A stretch of DNA of 64,000 nt from Chaetorhynchus papuensis (lineage: Eukaryota; Chordata; Aves; Passeriformes; Rhipiduridae). The notes below the pieces were generated by a model that searched no databases, was not told where the DNA came from, and saw nothing but the letters and a program-made list of their open reading frames with translations. The stretch lies in contig VWYX01000760.1 in NCBI GenBank assembly GCA_013396525.1, forward strand, positions 186,001 to 250,000, in the 5' to 3' direction. This document shows positions 36,916 through 50,157 of the stretch, in pieces (the stretch's first letter is position 1; every line of letters begins with the position of its first letter). Both the position numbers and the translations under genes were made by a program.

Positions 36916-39900
36916 TGAAGTTTTTGTAGAACACTTACGTTGTTTAACAAGCTACAGATAATTAGCTCACAGAGATATACACATGTAGATAATTAGATAG
37001 TAATAATTTAAACTATAATTTAGGAAGACTGCTAATTGTCGTGTAACTTCGTAAGCCTTCATTTTAACTGCCGATGTCATTCATTTATATTTCTCAACAC
37101 TTCACTGCGTATTTTCTATTAAAATAACTATAGGGGAAATTAATCAATAAATGAATGAACTACAATGATCCTTTTATCTTTAGGTTACAACTTGCTGATC
37201 CAAACCCAGCTCAGTAGTGACTAAAATTTGTTGCTGCAAAACAATACTGGCAGAAGAACAAATGGATCCCATGAGTAAATTCAGGCTGATAAAAAGAAGA
37301 CAGGTTCTAGCCATCTGGAAAAGGAGACAGCCTGCAGAAGGTTGTGGAACATCCTTCAGAAGAATATTGGAATGGGATGGTTGAATTTTTTTGAAGATGA
37401 AGCTTGACAAACTTCTGCATTAAATTGTTCAGGATGTTTGTCTGCAACAGCGGGGGTGGGGGTAGAAATAAATAAGTTCATGCTGTGGTGTTCATCCCCT
37501 TGTACAATAGGAAGGAATGAAGTGCTGGTCCATAAGGATGAACATCTGTGTTACGGAATGCAGATGATGAATATGGGGGTCAGGAACAGGATGGACATGG
37601 ATCACTTCTTCCCACTAAGCAGAGGTGACCAGTTCCCTGTCCCAGTCTTGCTTTGCTGCAGTTGCAAGGAATTTCCACTCACATTAGTGGAAACAAGAAG
37701 ACATTGTTAGCCAAACAGTGGCTTCTATGAGTGCTTTTAGAGATGGTTTTGAGAGTCCTTTCTAATGCTTGCACTGCAACTGCTAGATGCAAACGGCAAT
37801 TGGATTAACAGAGGAAACAGGAAAACTGTCTCTTTAGCTAACCCGAGGAGAAGGGCTGTATTTCCCAAGACAAGAGCTGGTAGACTGGAGGGCTGTACTG
37901 AGTTGAGGGAAGTTGCAGTGGTTGGCATTTGCTGCTCTGCCCCAAAATGCACTCATTGCTTATTGGTTTTGCTACATGATTCCATCCTCAAAATGGATTT
38001 CAAAAGAGGTCGGGCAAGTTCGTGGCAACTCAATCCACTGACAAGTGCTATTCATTGCCCTGAATACAACTTTTGGCTCAGGAACACTTAACCTGCTGAT
38101 TAGCAAAATTTAGAGGACAAGCAAGGAATGAATATGCTCACTAGTCATGTACTGTATTATCTCTAAAGATTCACTACTACCATTTATCAGAACTGAGGCT
38201 CTGAAATAGGTAGTCTACAAGCCTCACTCACTATGAGGCCCCTATGTTCATTCCTGCTCTTCAAATACATTTCTCTCTCAGATTTTTTTTTGTTCCAAAA
38301 GAAACAGACATGCAGAGTTTTGAAAAGTCAGTGTATCCATTTACATTTTCAAAACCATAGTTTGTATTACCAAGAGCCATTAAGGAATATAGATGATTAT
38401 TCATCTTCCTCAGGAACTTTTGCAGGAAACTTCCCAAGAAAAGAAATCCAGTGGAAAAATCTATTAATATTTTTGCTGTTTATACAATTCATTTATTCCA
38501 TGGAATATGCTGAGTTGCTAGGAGTTTATGACATGAACTTTTCTTGTAATTTTGCCATGTAAAATGGAGCAATCCACCATGATCTCAGTTATGCTAGTTA
38601 AACTAGGTAATACACTCCCACTGATACTAGCAACATCAGCATACTGTAAATCTGAATCTTTTATTTACCTAACAATTTTGATTGACAACTATCATTAGAA
38701 CACTAAGTACACTTAAAATATTGTGGCTAGTACCGTTTCTATGATTTTTTTAATAACTGTGAAATGCTACTGAATCAACTAGTCTCTTGAAGTCCTACTT
38801 ACCATAGACTATTATTTTTAACCAGAACTTCAAAAAGCTTGTGGTAGGTCAGAATGTTTTTGTTCCTTCTCCCCCTCCCAACTGCTTGAACCTCCTTAGG
38901 TGATAGAAAACAGTGTAATATTTGTTCACACCCTTAAACTGTTATTTGCTTCTGCTTTCACCTACTTTCTAGAACCATGTCCTACATATGTGTTGCCTTT
39001 CCAGACTAAGAGATATATTTAAACTGATGAGTTCGTTTGAAGGGGATGCTTTTTCGTAAAGAAAGCTCTTTACATGGAGAATTGCAGTGTGGGAGTAAAT
39101 GTTTTTCTTTACAGCAGCATAAACTTGGAGGGGCAAATCCTGAGAGCAGTCATTTGTTTTCTCTGGGTTAATGGTTTTCAGCTGGATGTCTGTTTGCTGA
39201 ATAATGACTGCACCGCTACATCAGCCAGTCTCTTCCACAGCAAAACATGTGTTCGGTTAATGGCATTGACATATTGGAAGAGCCTCCCCACTTGAGTTGT
39301 TCAAACATGATACATCCTACTAGAATGAAATTAAATACGGAGATGTGACAAAAGAGGAGGGTTCAAGGAAGATGATATTGTGTTCTGAAAGTGCAGCATC
39401 AAAGAGACTCTGGTTTTTGACATCACTTGTACCGCACATTATTTAATCATTCTCGTTCTGAGTATTTATTTTCTAAAGGGAAAAACTGGTTTTCAGATTT
39501 CAAGTCCTATGTTTTTGATCTTTAGTATATACTTGTACTACTGAGTGATGTGGAAAAATAATAAACAGTAGAAAGCTTGAAGTAGTCTCTAGAAATGCTG
39601 AGAGCAAAATTTGAAAAGTACTCAAGCAGCACATAAAATGTCACGTCCCTTTCCCATTTAGTCAGAGGATTAAGTTATCTAAGTCACAGAGACAATTGTA
39701 GAAAATATCTTGGCTTTTCTCCAGCAGGGATCACACATGGGTATAAAATATATACCCTGGCTGTACCATAAAGTATAGAGGTTTGTGAAATTGCTTTTAT
39801 TGTTTTTGTGATTACAGGTGGGAAAATACATTGTAAGCAACAAACAAGGAAAAAATTGCCTGTAACAATTCAAGGATTGATTTGAGTAGTTATTGATTTG

Positions 39901-42900
39901 ATTTTTGCCTTTCATCTGAGTGAGGGAAGCAGATTCTACTTTGAAGACTGAAACTGGCCCCTTTTGTTTTTTTGTCTCACCCCCATCTGCCAGCCTCCTA
40001 GGTCGGCAGAGGTGTTCCAGATAACGTGTGCAGGGGCACTATGAAAGCAAAAAGTGGCAGTGGGAATGGGTGAGGTCCAATGCAAAAGTTCATTGGCCTC
40101 CCAGAACTGCATTCCAGAAATGACAACAGGCATCCATCTTGTGGGTGCAGACCCTTTGGATTTGCTGACAGTAATAATTCCACCCCTAACTCTCCGGTAA
40201 CGCATTAGCATTAACAGTAATTTTTGTCTCTAGACAGGCTCTGCAGTGCAGCACGACGGTTCCTACCCTGTAATTGTAGGATCCTCATTAATCAGAAAGA
40301 ATATTATGACATTGTGAGCTCACAAGAAAGACAATTCATGACTGACATAATAAAGGCCTAAATTATGCTGCTTTGATGATTGGAGGTGCAAATTTTTTCT
40401 CTTGTGAAAATAGGATTTAGCAGCTGTATGAAAAAAATCTGTATAATGAAAGTAGGGAGCATTGAAAGGCAAGCAACACCAGCTTTATCTAGATGAGACC
40501 TTTATTTCAAAAGGAAATTAAAATTTCAAAGCTGGTAGTGCTTTTTTATTGATAAACCAGAATTTAAATCAGGATCTTGAGGAAGAACTGTGTGAGAAGC
40601 TCATTGCTGCAACACTGTGTTTAGTATTTTGCTGCTGTTACCCTTTAAAATTAAAGAAATTTGTATATTGTTTTGGCCAGCTTCCAAAATGTGTTTTGAC
40701 ATATATGAAATGATTAATACTGAAACACATCTCGTAAATTCAATACAGTTGTATATAGACCTATATTCATTAGGAGCCAGAGATTGTAAATGATAAATGA
40801 AGAAGAGAAAAAAAAAAATTGTTAAATCCAAGTTTCTTGTTCCACTGAAGGTATGTGGACAAACTCACTCAGTTCCTAGAGTAAACCTGAAGGCTCTTTC
40901 AATTAGCACTGCTTTAAGTGAAACCAATCCAGTGGGAGCCCAACACCCCTTAAAGACAGAGGACTGGGGACTGAAGGGGTGCTGAGGAGGTGGCGTGCTC
41001 CCAGAGGAGGGCCTTGTCTTGTGTGGTTGTGTAGGATGGGCACCGTCTGCTCTGAAGTGCTGTGATCAACAGGGAAATTCATCAAAACTGTGTTTTCTCT
41101 TCAGGGATTCCTTCCTCCAGAACAGACTGACTTCAGTACTCATGATCCAAGTAACCAATAATTTAAACAAGCATTTAAGATTCTGGGAGAGCCCCCTAAA
41201 GTTTCTCCTGAGTTGGGCTCCTCTCATGCACTGGGGTTAAATGACTTATTCCAGGCACTTGTGTCTATCCATAGGTATTTACATATGTTTTTAAGCATAG
41301 CCCTGACTGCTCAGACAGATTTCTTCTGAGAGCATTAGAAATTACTCCCTCTTTTCTGGAAAAATGATAGTTGAGGAGAAACAACGGGAAAAAAAGTTCT
41401 TTCTGAGTATTACCCAAATCCCCATATTTTCTCCGAATGAAATATTCTGCATGCTGCTACCTTGACCATTGGTTGTTTTTTTTTTTTGATTGAGATTGTG
41501 ACATGTAGAACAGTCAAAATTAGCTGTTGAGCATAACTGGTGAGGAAAATAGCAATTTTAGTTAAAGAATATTTCCTGAAATATTTTTGGTGGTGGTGGT
41601 ACATAAATGATTTAGAACAAGTGTGTATACAGTTTCTTTCAGGAATGATTCCAGGACTGTTCATGGAATCCGTGTTCTCTTCATGGCTTATCCCATGACT
41701 TAACAACTATGTGCACACTCTGGCACTACCTAGGAAGCAATCTGAGAGGATATCTAAAATTTCACTTTTTCTTTAAATTTAAGACTAGGCTGAGATTCAG
41801 GGAGGAATTCACAATGGCATGTCTTTCTACAGCCACAGAAAAGTGATTAAGTAGGAACAGCTTAGCAGTGCCAGAGAAAGTTGGGTGTGTTCACCTTAGG
41901 AGCTGCTGGCTTTGCCCTCACTCTGCTTTTGAAGCCAACCTCCCTGCTGCCCACCTTCCTGTGTTGGGTTTGCACTGGGGAGAAGCCCCAGAGGGTGCAG
42001 ACTCCCACAGACTTCACTGAGAAGCTCAGCTTTCAAGGGCCAGAATGGCGTCGGATTGACCTAAACCTTCCCTGAAGTTCATGCAGTGTGGGTGTCAGGT
42101 CTTCAGCATCAGAGGTTTTGCTCTGTAAATCTGTTCCTGTGGGGATGTGCTGCTTGTGTCAAAGATACAAGATACTATCTACAAAGACACTGCCTTGGAG
42201 GTTCCTTTCCAGCTGAAATCCAGTGGCATGTAGCAGCATCTCAAATCCCACTGGGTGTCTTTGTAAACACCATTAAGAAAATAGACTCAATATCTGAATT
42301 TTTTTTTTTATACACAACTGACATTTATTTCTATCTCGCATTCTTGCAGTTGTGGTTTTGCTGCACCATCTGGAGGGATCTTCAGTCACAGCCATTTCTT
42401 TAGCTCAAGCGTTAGTTCATTCTTGGGGGAGGACTCCAGAAGTGCACAGCACTCGGGCTGTGGGATTTCTGTGCCTGTTTCAATGATCACATACAGATGG
42501 TATGAAAACGCAGGGATCCAGATGGTTCCCATGGTACCAAGACAAAATTACATGGAGTGGAGAATTCCTTCTGAGAGACTAAAAAACGTGAAGATGTTTC
42601 TGTTAAAATCTCCGTCAATAATATTTTTGTTACATTGGGCCTGTCCTAGGAATACATGAATCATGAGAGGTGGTCAGTGTTGCTTTTTCCAGCTCTTCTT
42701 GGAGGGAGCTGCCATGTTTCATCACACTGACCTGGGGTCAGAGAAACATAGGACTGAAAAATGGTCATATTCAGCTTCACCTTGAAGAGTCTCATGGCAA
42801 AGGCTTTTTATTCAAAACTTTATCTAGAAAGGTGGATTTCATGAAGTACCGTAAAAACAGTGAAATCTGTTTTAAAGATACACGTAAAATCAAGCCTGAG

Positions 42901-45497
42901 TTAAAGCTACATAGAAAACTTTGTGTATGATACGTGTGTATTAGATTGAGAACTACTTAGACATAAATATGCATAGAGATTTAAAATAATTAAGTCTCCA
43001 AAATGAAAAATTATTTCTGTCATTGCAAATGATGAATTTTTCCTCTTGCCCAACTCTGCAGACTTGCCAAATGTCACTAAAATAGCCCAAAAGAAGACTT
43101 ACAATGATGTAGTTTTGTTGGTTTGGATTTTTTTTCTGTTAGTGGAAATGGATCTTCCCTGATCTCTTCAACTGGATTGTATGCTGCTTTATGACCAGCA
43201 TTACTGATGTCACAGAGAGGTTCACCAAAGTGCTAAAACCATACAAAGAGTGTAAGAATTCAAGCAGGAATGATTCATAGTGGTTGGTGGTATCTGCAGC
43301 TGCACCTATGTCTGTTCATCCCACTTGCCCTTCCAAACGCTGAAGTTCAAGCTGTATTGATAAAACATGGATTTTAATTATAATTTTGTTTTTAGGGATT
43401 GTGCCTCTTCTTAATCATGCTTTAGTAATATGATTTTTAAATTTTATCCAAGTATCATGATGTGTAATATTAATTTATTAAATTATATCGTGTACTAATA
43501 AACATGCTAACTATAATAATATGTTTAAAATTATAACTACTACAACAAAAACAGCAATAAAAGTAACAATAATAAACCACCAGAAAGACAGGCCAACAGT
43601 TTTTCTCAGCAGCTGGACAAGTCCTCTTCTTCTGCATCTTATCAGCAGTAAAGAGAAGTTAATGAAAACTTTTGCAGACTTAGTGGTTGCAGGGATTATA
43701 CACTGAAGAATGAAATCCATTTAATCTCTTTTAACTTCTGACTGCTCAACAACTTGGATGGGTTGAAGATTTCAATCTACATACACAGTATAGGTACTGT
43801 TCTTGGTTTCATTAAATGTTTCTGCTTTTCAGTAGACTCTGTCTACCTTGCCCAGAATTTAAAATTGGCTTTATGAAAACCACTGCCCTGATAGATATGC
43901 ATCTGACAGAAAAGGGCATAATCTAACAATAATTTCCAATGATGTAAGTCATGAAATACTAATGGAGTTAATTACTTGCCAATAGCCCTTATTAAAGCTT
44001 TAGTGTATCAGTCTCCATAATTATCTCTCTGTATGAGGACAGCACCTGGTCCTTCAAATCTCTTTCCAAGAAAGGCACTAAGGTAGAAGTCCACGTTTCT
44101 ACCGATTCAGTTTTTTATGCTGTACATACACTTTTTTGAGATCATAGTAGGACAAGTTTTTTCCTTGTGGTTTTTAGATTTTCAGGTTTGTATGGATGTC
44201 CAGATATAGTCATTTAACTATGATATATTTGATACCTTAACCTATTTTTACTGTTGTTTTTCTGTCTCAGTTCTTCCTTGTTCCCTGTCACAGTAGGCTT
44301 TATGACATGGATCCCAGTTACAGCTAATCCTATTAAAAGCTCCAGTTATTTGAAAACATGTTCATTGGCAAGGACTTAAAAATGTAGAAAGTCCTATCAG
44401 CGCTCTGTGAAGTTCTTGCAGAGATTTTTTGCTCATTGGTCTATCACTAATAAAAAGACTTAATCAAGTGGCTTTCTGGATAATTCAACCAAAAAAGGCA
44501 GATAAATTTTATCACATTCTTGGAAATAATTTTTTTTGAGCTCTGTGAAGGCCAATATCTGGCAACAGCAACTGGACAGATGGGTCAAGCTTGACTTGCC
44601 TGTTCATTACACTAAAGCAATACAGAAATTTTCAAACCCTTCTCCTTCCCGTGCAAGAATAGGTTCCTATATTTTCATAACTCAGCAGACATGCTGAGTT
44701 TGTTTGCAAAACCAGACTCCTCCATTGTGTATTTTATCTTTCCACAGCATTGCTAAGGACAAGAAAATTATCAATTTTCTTTCCTTAGCAATGCAGAACT
44801 GGCAGCGAATTCAGCACAAAACATTACAATACGGATCTCGCTTGCTGAGACCTGCCTTAGAAGCACTGTGGGACAATCACAGCCTTTTAGCCACATAATT
44901 ACTGCTCCAGAAGCTTCATCATCTTGTTAACAATTTCTATTGTCCTTCTATTGCAAATATATATTTCTTGACATGATAAATGTATTTTATGAAATTTCAT
45001 GATGGAGATGGTACTTATCATGCAATAAAAGATTTGGTAATATCAGGTCTTACTGAAATAGCTAATTGTGTTGCATTATAATATCACATTAACAGCACTT
45101 GGGAATTTAAATAAAGAACTCTTGTCCATACAGCAGTGGCTGTTATTCAGAATTAGTGTGGTGTCAGCTGGAATGCCTATTTAAATGGTTGAGCATAAAT
45201 AATTTTATCATCTTTTCTTTGTTTCTTTCCCCCTTCTCTGGTGTGACCTGGGTAGTGTCATGAAAATGGATTTGAGATCTGTCCTTCTGCTGCAGTTTGG
45301 AAAAGGAGTAAGATAGACGTGTTTTTCCATGTTTTCAATTTAAGTTTTACTTCTAGATTGCCAATCTGAAAGTACATCACATTTACTCATGTACTCTTAT
45401 CTAAAAGGTAAAATTTAAATGAAACTGCTCCCAAATTGTCTTTCTTTCATTCCATATTTTAAGTGTAAAGTGTTTTAAATTAGACATCTTTTGCATG
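36916..45497. other. Noncoding unique sequence with AT-rich block
   Basis: No gene recognised. About 43370-43580 is strongly AT-rich with ATTAAT, TAATTTATTAAATTATAT and AATAATAA words, typical of matrix-attachment-like or origin-like DNA. About 43900-44050 has a conserved-element-like texture. Mildly GC-richer patches at about 39960-40200 and 41880-42060 are open in several frames but match no known protein. Confidence 0.5.
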
Positions 45498-45529
45498 CCC
45501 CCACGCCCCCACCCCCCCCTTCCCTCCCC
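45498..45529 (-). repeat. C-run cluster, candidate G-quadruplex on the minus strand
   Basis: Five C runs of 5, 5, 8, 3 and 4 bases are separated by one to three other bases. Read on the minus strand this exceeds the usual quadruplex pattern of four runs of at least three G with short loops, and the plus strand could form an i-motif. It stands alone in AT-rich DNA with no gene or promoter recognised beside it. Confidence 0.8.
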
Positions 45530-48500
45530 ATTTTGTTTGTTTAAATCCATTTTGGGACAACGATCTATAGAAAAAAATCTTAGATAATGACATTCAAGCT
45601 TGGTGATAGTGATAAAAATATAGTCATTTTGAAGTTCTGAAACTCATAAAATTGCCACATCTAGTTTATTCTGCATTCCCCAGAGCATTAAGCAGTTTAG
45701 CACAAATCTAATTTCCCACCAAACAGCTCAAGGCAGTTAGTGCTCAGTTTGGTTCCAAAGAATTAAACACACTGTTATAAATTGTGATACTCTGTGTAAC
45801 TCAGTAGATAAACCCATTTTCCAATATATATGTACCAAGCATGAAAAAATATGAGGCTGCTGTTGTATGAGGGGTGATTACAATGGAAATAAAGGTGAAA
45901 TTAAAGGAGAATTTGCTTCAAGGCTAATTAATAACAAGTAATAGGAAAGGAAGCAATTGTAAAACTCAGTGAGTAAAGGATAAAATAAAGAAATTCACAG
46001 GTAAAGAATATTCAATGTCCTCACCACTGTGAGCTGTAAATCTTACCACAGAGCTGCAGCAGACTATCTCTATAAGTCTAAAATTTTTGTTGTCACAGTG
46101 GTGTGGAGTGAAATGGATTTTCTGGGCCCCCTAATCTGCCACTATGTAAAGTCAAGGAAGGGGCTGTGGTAGTTGTGACTTCAGTGTATTAGTCTGGACA
46201 AAAGAGGATATATGAGCTGAGAAACTCAGTTCTGCAGTTCTGCTACAAATGCAGCATAAAAAAGTAACAGGGAGTCTGGAATCTGACTCAAATCATACAG
46301 GATGTATGGTCAGAGAGATAAGAATTTCAATTTTCTAAATTCAAAGCCAAAATGAGCCCAGGAGACCAGTGTGGCAATAACATGAAACTTGAAATGGAAG
46401 TTTTGTCTCCAAACTCCATCCTCTGTACCTTTTAGGAGAGGAGAAAATAGTGAGAATAACTCACTAGTATATTATAACAAGCTACTGTATGTGTTATATA
46501 GCCCACAAGTAATTGTAGCCACCTTCATAGATAATTTTAAACCTACACTTCAGAAGGAAAAGTTTAAAAAAATCAGAAACTTAAAAAACTGAAACCAACA
46601 CTGCAACTTAGAAATGCCTTTGAGAAGCTGAGGAGAGTTTCACCACTGACTTATTAAAACCAGGCTTTTACCCTTACTGTTTATAATTAAAGCAGTCTTT
46701 CACATTTCTGAGTTCTCTTTCTGGGAAGAATAAGCAGAGGGATTTTTGCTGTGGGACCCCGGGACCTCCAAAAGTCAAATGACTGCTGACTGCCAGGATG
46801 CCCTTTTAAAAGGTTACCTATGGGAGAGCTTTCTTCCCCCTGTCCCTCACTTAGGGACGCCTCTGGTAGGCTCTGCTGGAGAAAGCAGTCTCATGACATT
46901 CTGTAGCACACCTGTTTCCTCCCAGTCACAGCCTGATATTTCTAGATTTGCTGAAGGTGGATATTCTTTTTCCCGAAGAAAATGTGTGCTTCACAGCAAT
47001 AGGTTACAGATTAAGAATATAATTGTTTGAGGGAGGAGGAGCCATCCTAATCTCAAGAGATTTGGAGATGGCTTTAAAAAGTGATTGTACATACCTCATT
47101 TTTTTATTTGTGGCACACCAATCCCTTGATATCAGAGCTGAACTGTGCTAGGCATGGGAGGAGACCATCTTCCTTTGAAGCTCCTAAAGCAGGAAGGATG
47201 GACTAGAAGGGAGAATGTCCCTGGGGTGGCATTAAGTGCCAGTGATGAAGCTGACAACTGAACCTTGTGCTATAAACTTCCAGGTTTAGTTCCCGAGTTC
47301 ACTGCTGAGCCTGCAGTGAAACTCTCCATGCTGCTTTTAGCCCCTGTGGGTTTAAGCTAGTTTTCAGCAGGTCTCGTATTATTTGGTACACGGGTAAAAT
47401 TCCCTGCAATTCTGAAAGGCCATCTTGAGATGGAGAGACCATCAAAATCCCAGTGTTTGAATGTATAAGTAGGTCAAATGTATCTTGGGTGTTTTGCAAA
47501 AGGGGGAGTTTTGCAAATCCTGTGGGTCACGCTAAGTTCTTTGGATGCATTCTTGTTCTTGAATTGTTTTCCCCCTGAGTTGCTTCCTTTTCTGGGCTGT
47601 TCTTCCTCAGTTAACCTGAGATGTCTAATGCAACTTCATGGAATTTGTAAATCTGACAGGCAGGGAATGCAGAGTTCTGTTTTCTACTATACATTTCATG
47701 TTTCTAATGAATCCAGTAGGTTTCAGCTTCATGGAGCTGAATTACCAATATTTGCAACAGTAAGCAGCACTGCTAGCACATTTCATTGCTGCTTCTGCAC
47801 CGGTGTCAAACGCCCTTCCAGGCCAGATGGCAACTGTGCATATAGTTCTGCACCATACAGAGCAGTCAGATAGATTTGGGGTAGCTCTTTCTGGGGTATG
47901 TAAAATGGAAGGCTGCTGAAATTAGGTCTTTGGATTTTATTTCAATTTGTACAAGAGTACAAATGAATGGCAGTTTTCTAGATTTTGCATTAGAAGTGAC
48001 CTGTCACAGAGAAGAGTATAAGAGAAAGTCAAGATTTTGATGGACACAGATGGAGCCAAGCTAATAATTAGTTTCCTGTTCCTCAATGTTTTTTTTCTTC
48101 ACTTTCTTCTAGAAGTTTTTCTCATAAGCAGATACTTCCCAGCAGGGAACCTCCATGTTGTACTGGAATATATGTTGTCAAATGTCAAAGAAAATACACA
48201 TAAATCCCATTTTAAAGCTAGCCCAGGATGCCGTCTATAGTATTCACAGTATAAATTGTCTCTGTTAGTGTCTTTGTATTTTTTCTTAGGCTTGCCCTTT
48301 AGTAGGAACAAAGAAACTAGTTGAAGGCTGAGTTCTGTTCTTTACTGGTGTATTGTTCATAAAGCTAGAGAAGTGGTGAATCTTTCACTAAAAAGAAACT
48401 TTCATTTTCTTGGTGAAGCACTTTCTAAGTTATTTTTGACAATTATTATGTTGAAATGTCAACATCCAATACATTCTTTTACTATACAGGAGGAATAAAA

Positions 48501-50129
48501 AAAATAATGTCAGATCTCCAAATATTCCGCTTGTAGTCGGAATTGAACAGCCCAATTTCTCCTGAATCCTTGCACTTCTGGGCTTTTACCAGTCAAGTGC
48601 CTCTGTCATCTTGAAACAGCAATGAAACCTATGTGGTATTTAGGGAATCTTGACGTTATCCCAGTTATATTCCAATGAATGTAGGGTTTTCTGAATGCTG
48701 CCATGCTTGAGCAGCCAGTCAGTGGGAAATGTTTGAGTTTTAAGGGAAAATGTCTGCTTCCAACACGTTAGAGTAATGAATTAAGATCACCAGGCACCTG
48801 GGAAGTATGGCTTAGACATGCTCAGAACCCTTATCCCCACTGTATATTACAGCTCATTTTTCTTCAAACTGGATTTCCTGCTAGTAGAGCTGCATGCTTG
48901 AGGGTAAACCATAGTTGCATTTTGCTGCCTGCAGCCTAGATGGAAAGCCTTGACTTTAGATGCCTGGTTGCCTGACTGAAGGTAGTCTTGTTTCTGTGCA
49001 GAGCAATGACTATAAAGAAATGACAGAGGACATTTGTTTTAAATGCATCATTGTGGATGTAACAAGGTAAAGAAATATGGAAAGAGATTCTGATAAAAAC
49101 CTGGGGTCTACTGTTTTATGGTGTTATAGTTAGAATAGAAGCTTTGTCTCTTTCTTTCTGGAATGAGGAGGCCTTCTGAAAAGCAATTGTGCAGGGGGGA
49201 AAGTGAGAAGAGGGAAGAGGGAGTCCTTCAGGGCACTGAAGTTCTCTGTGTGTATCGAGTGCTCTGTGGGAAATAAATCCATCAGGCTAGCACAGGATAG
49301 GCTCTTTGACCTTTCCATTCAAAAGACCAGGCGTGACACAACAATAATAATAATTTAGCCCTTTGGAAACTCTCTTGAATTGCTAACTTTTATTAGCTAT
49401 ACTTAGGTCTAAGCACTTTAAGTCTCCCTCAGGGACCACTGCTTTATTCCACTTGATTAACCATGCTTTGTGCTTACCTCCAAACCATTCTTTTTTAAGA
49501 AGATATTACACAGTTCTGCTTAATAACATACTGCATGTTTCTTTACAGTAGATAATATTAGCAGGCCACAGTGCCAGTGATGTTTCTTAGCAGCCCCTCT
49601 CCTGTGCTGGCTCCCTTTCTCTAGCAGGTAAATTTATCATTTCTACCACTCTGACATTTCCAGCTCAGCTTCCCAGGACTGGCTTCTTTCTCTCAGTAGA
49701 TTAGTTTGCATTCTTCAGGATTAAAAAGGTTTAGAAAGCAACAGGGAGTTGGCAGGAAGAGCATGAGTTTTTAGAAATGTCAAAAAGTGTCAAACCAGCA
49801 GCCATGTGGGGGACAGCAGCACTTTTCAATCAGTCTGTGCCAGAAATAGCATCACTAGGCAAGGACCAGGGTGCACCACAGAGATGGTAATAAAACTTTC
49901 TTCTGTTTTAAGCTGAGAAAGGAGCGAGATTTTCTCACTCCTTGAGGCAACCAAGGCCCAATAAATCAAGCAGCAGGGCTTACAATATAATAAATAGCCA
50001 ACCTTACTAAAATATCTCCATAGGGGTGTCTAGAGGGGAGGACAGATATAGCAGGATAAGATGGCTCTAAGCTGCATGGCTGTCTCATTGTGTTTCTTTT
50101 TGCTGTCCTACCTTTCTATTTTCCCCTGC
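45530..50129. other. Noncoding unique sequence
   Basis: No gene recognised. Frames at 46746-47030 (94 codons) and 47478-47873 (131 codons) are in GC-richer DNA and show no recognised domain. A B-box-like tRNA motif on the minus strand near 48520-48560 does not fold into a tRNA. Confidence 0.5.
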
Positions 50130-50157
50130 TTTTTTTTTTTTTTTTTTTTTTTTTTTT
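50130..50157 (+). repeat. 28-nt T homopolymer
   Basis: An uninterrupted T run following TTTTCCCCTGC. It could be the poly(A) tail of a minus-strand retroposon, but the sequence to its right lacks a reverse-oriented AATAAA and is not recognised, so it is listed as low-complexity sequence. Confidence 0.9.

Noticed and set aside
48515..48605. Minus-strand tRNA or tRNA-derived element
   Set aside because: A B-box-like GTTCAATTCC is present, but the arms do not pair into a cloverleaf and no clear A box is found.
50130..50157. T tract as the tail of a minus-strand retroposon
   Set aside because: No reverse-oriented AATAAA next to it and no recognisable transcript body.
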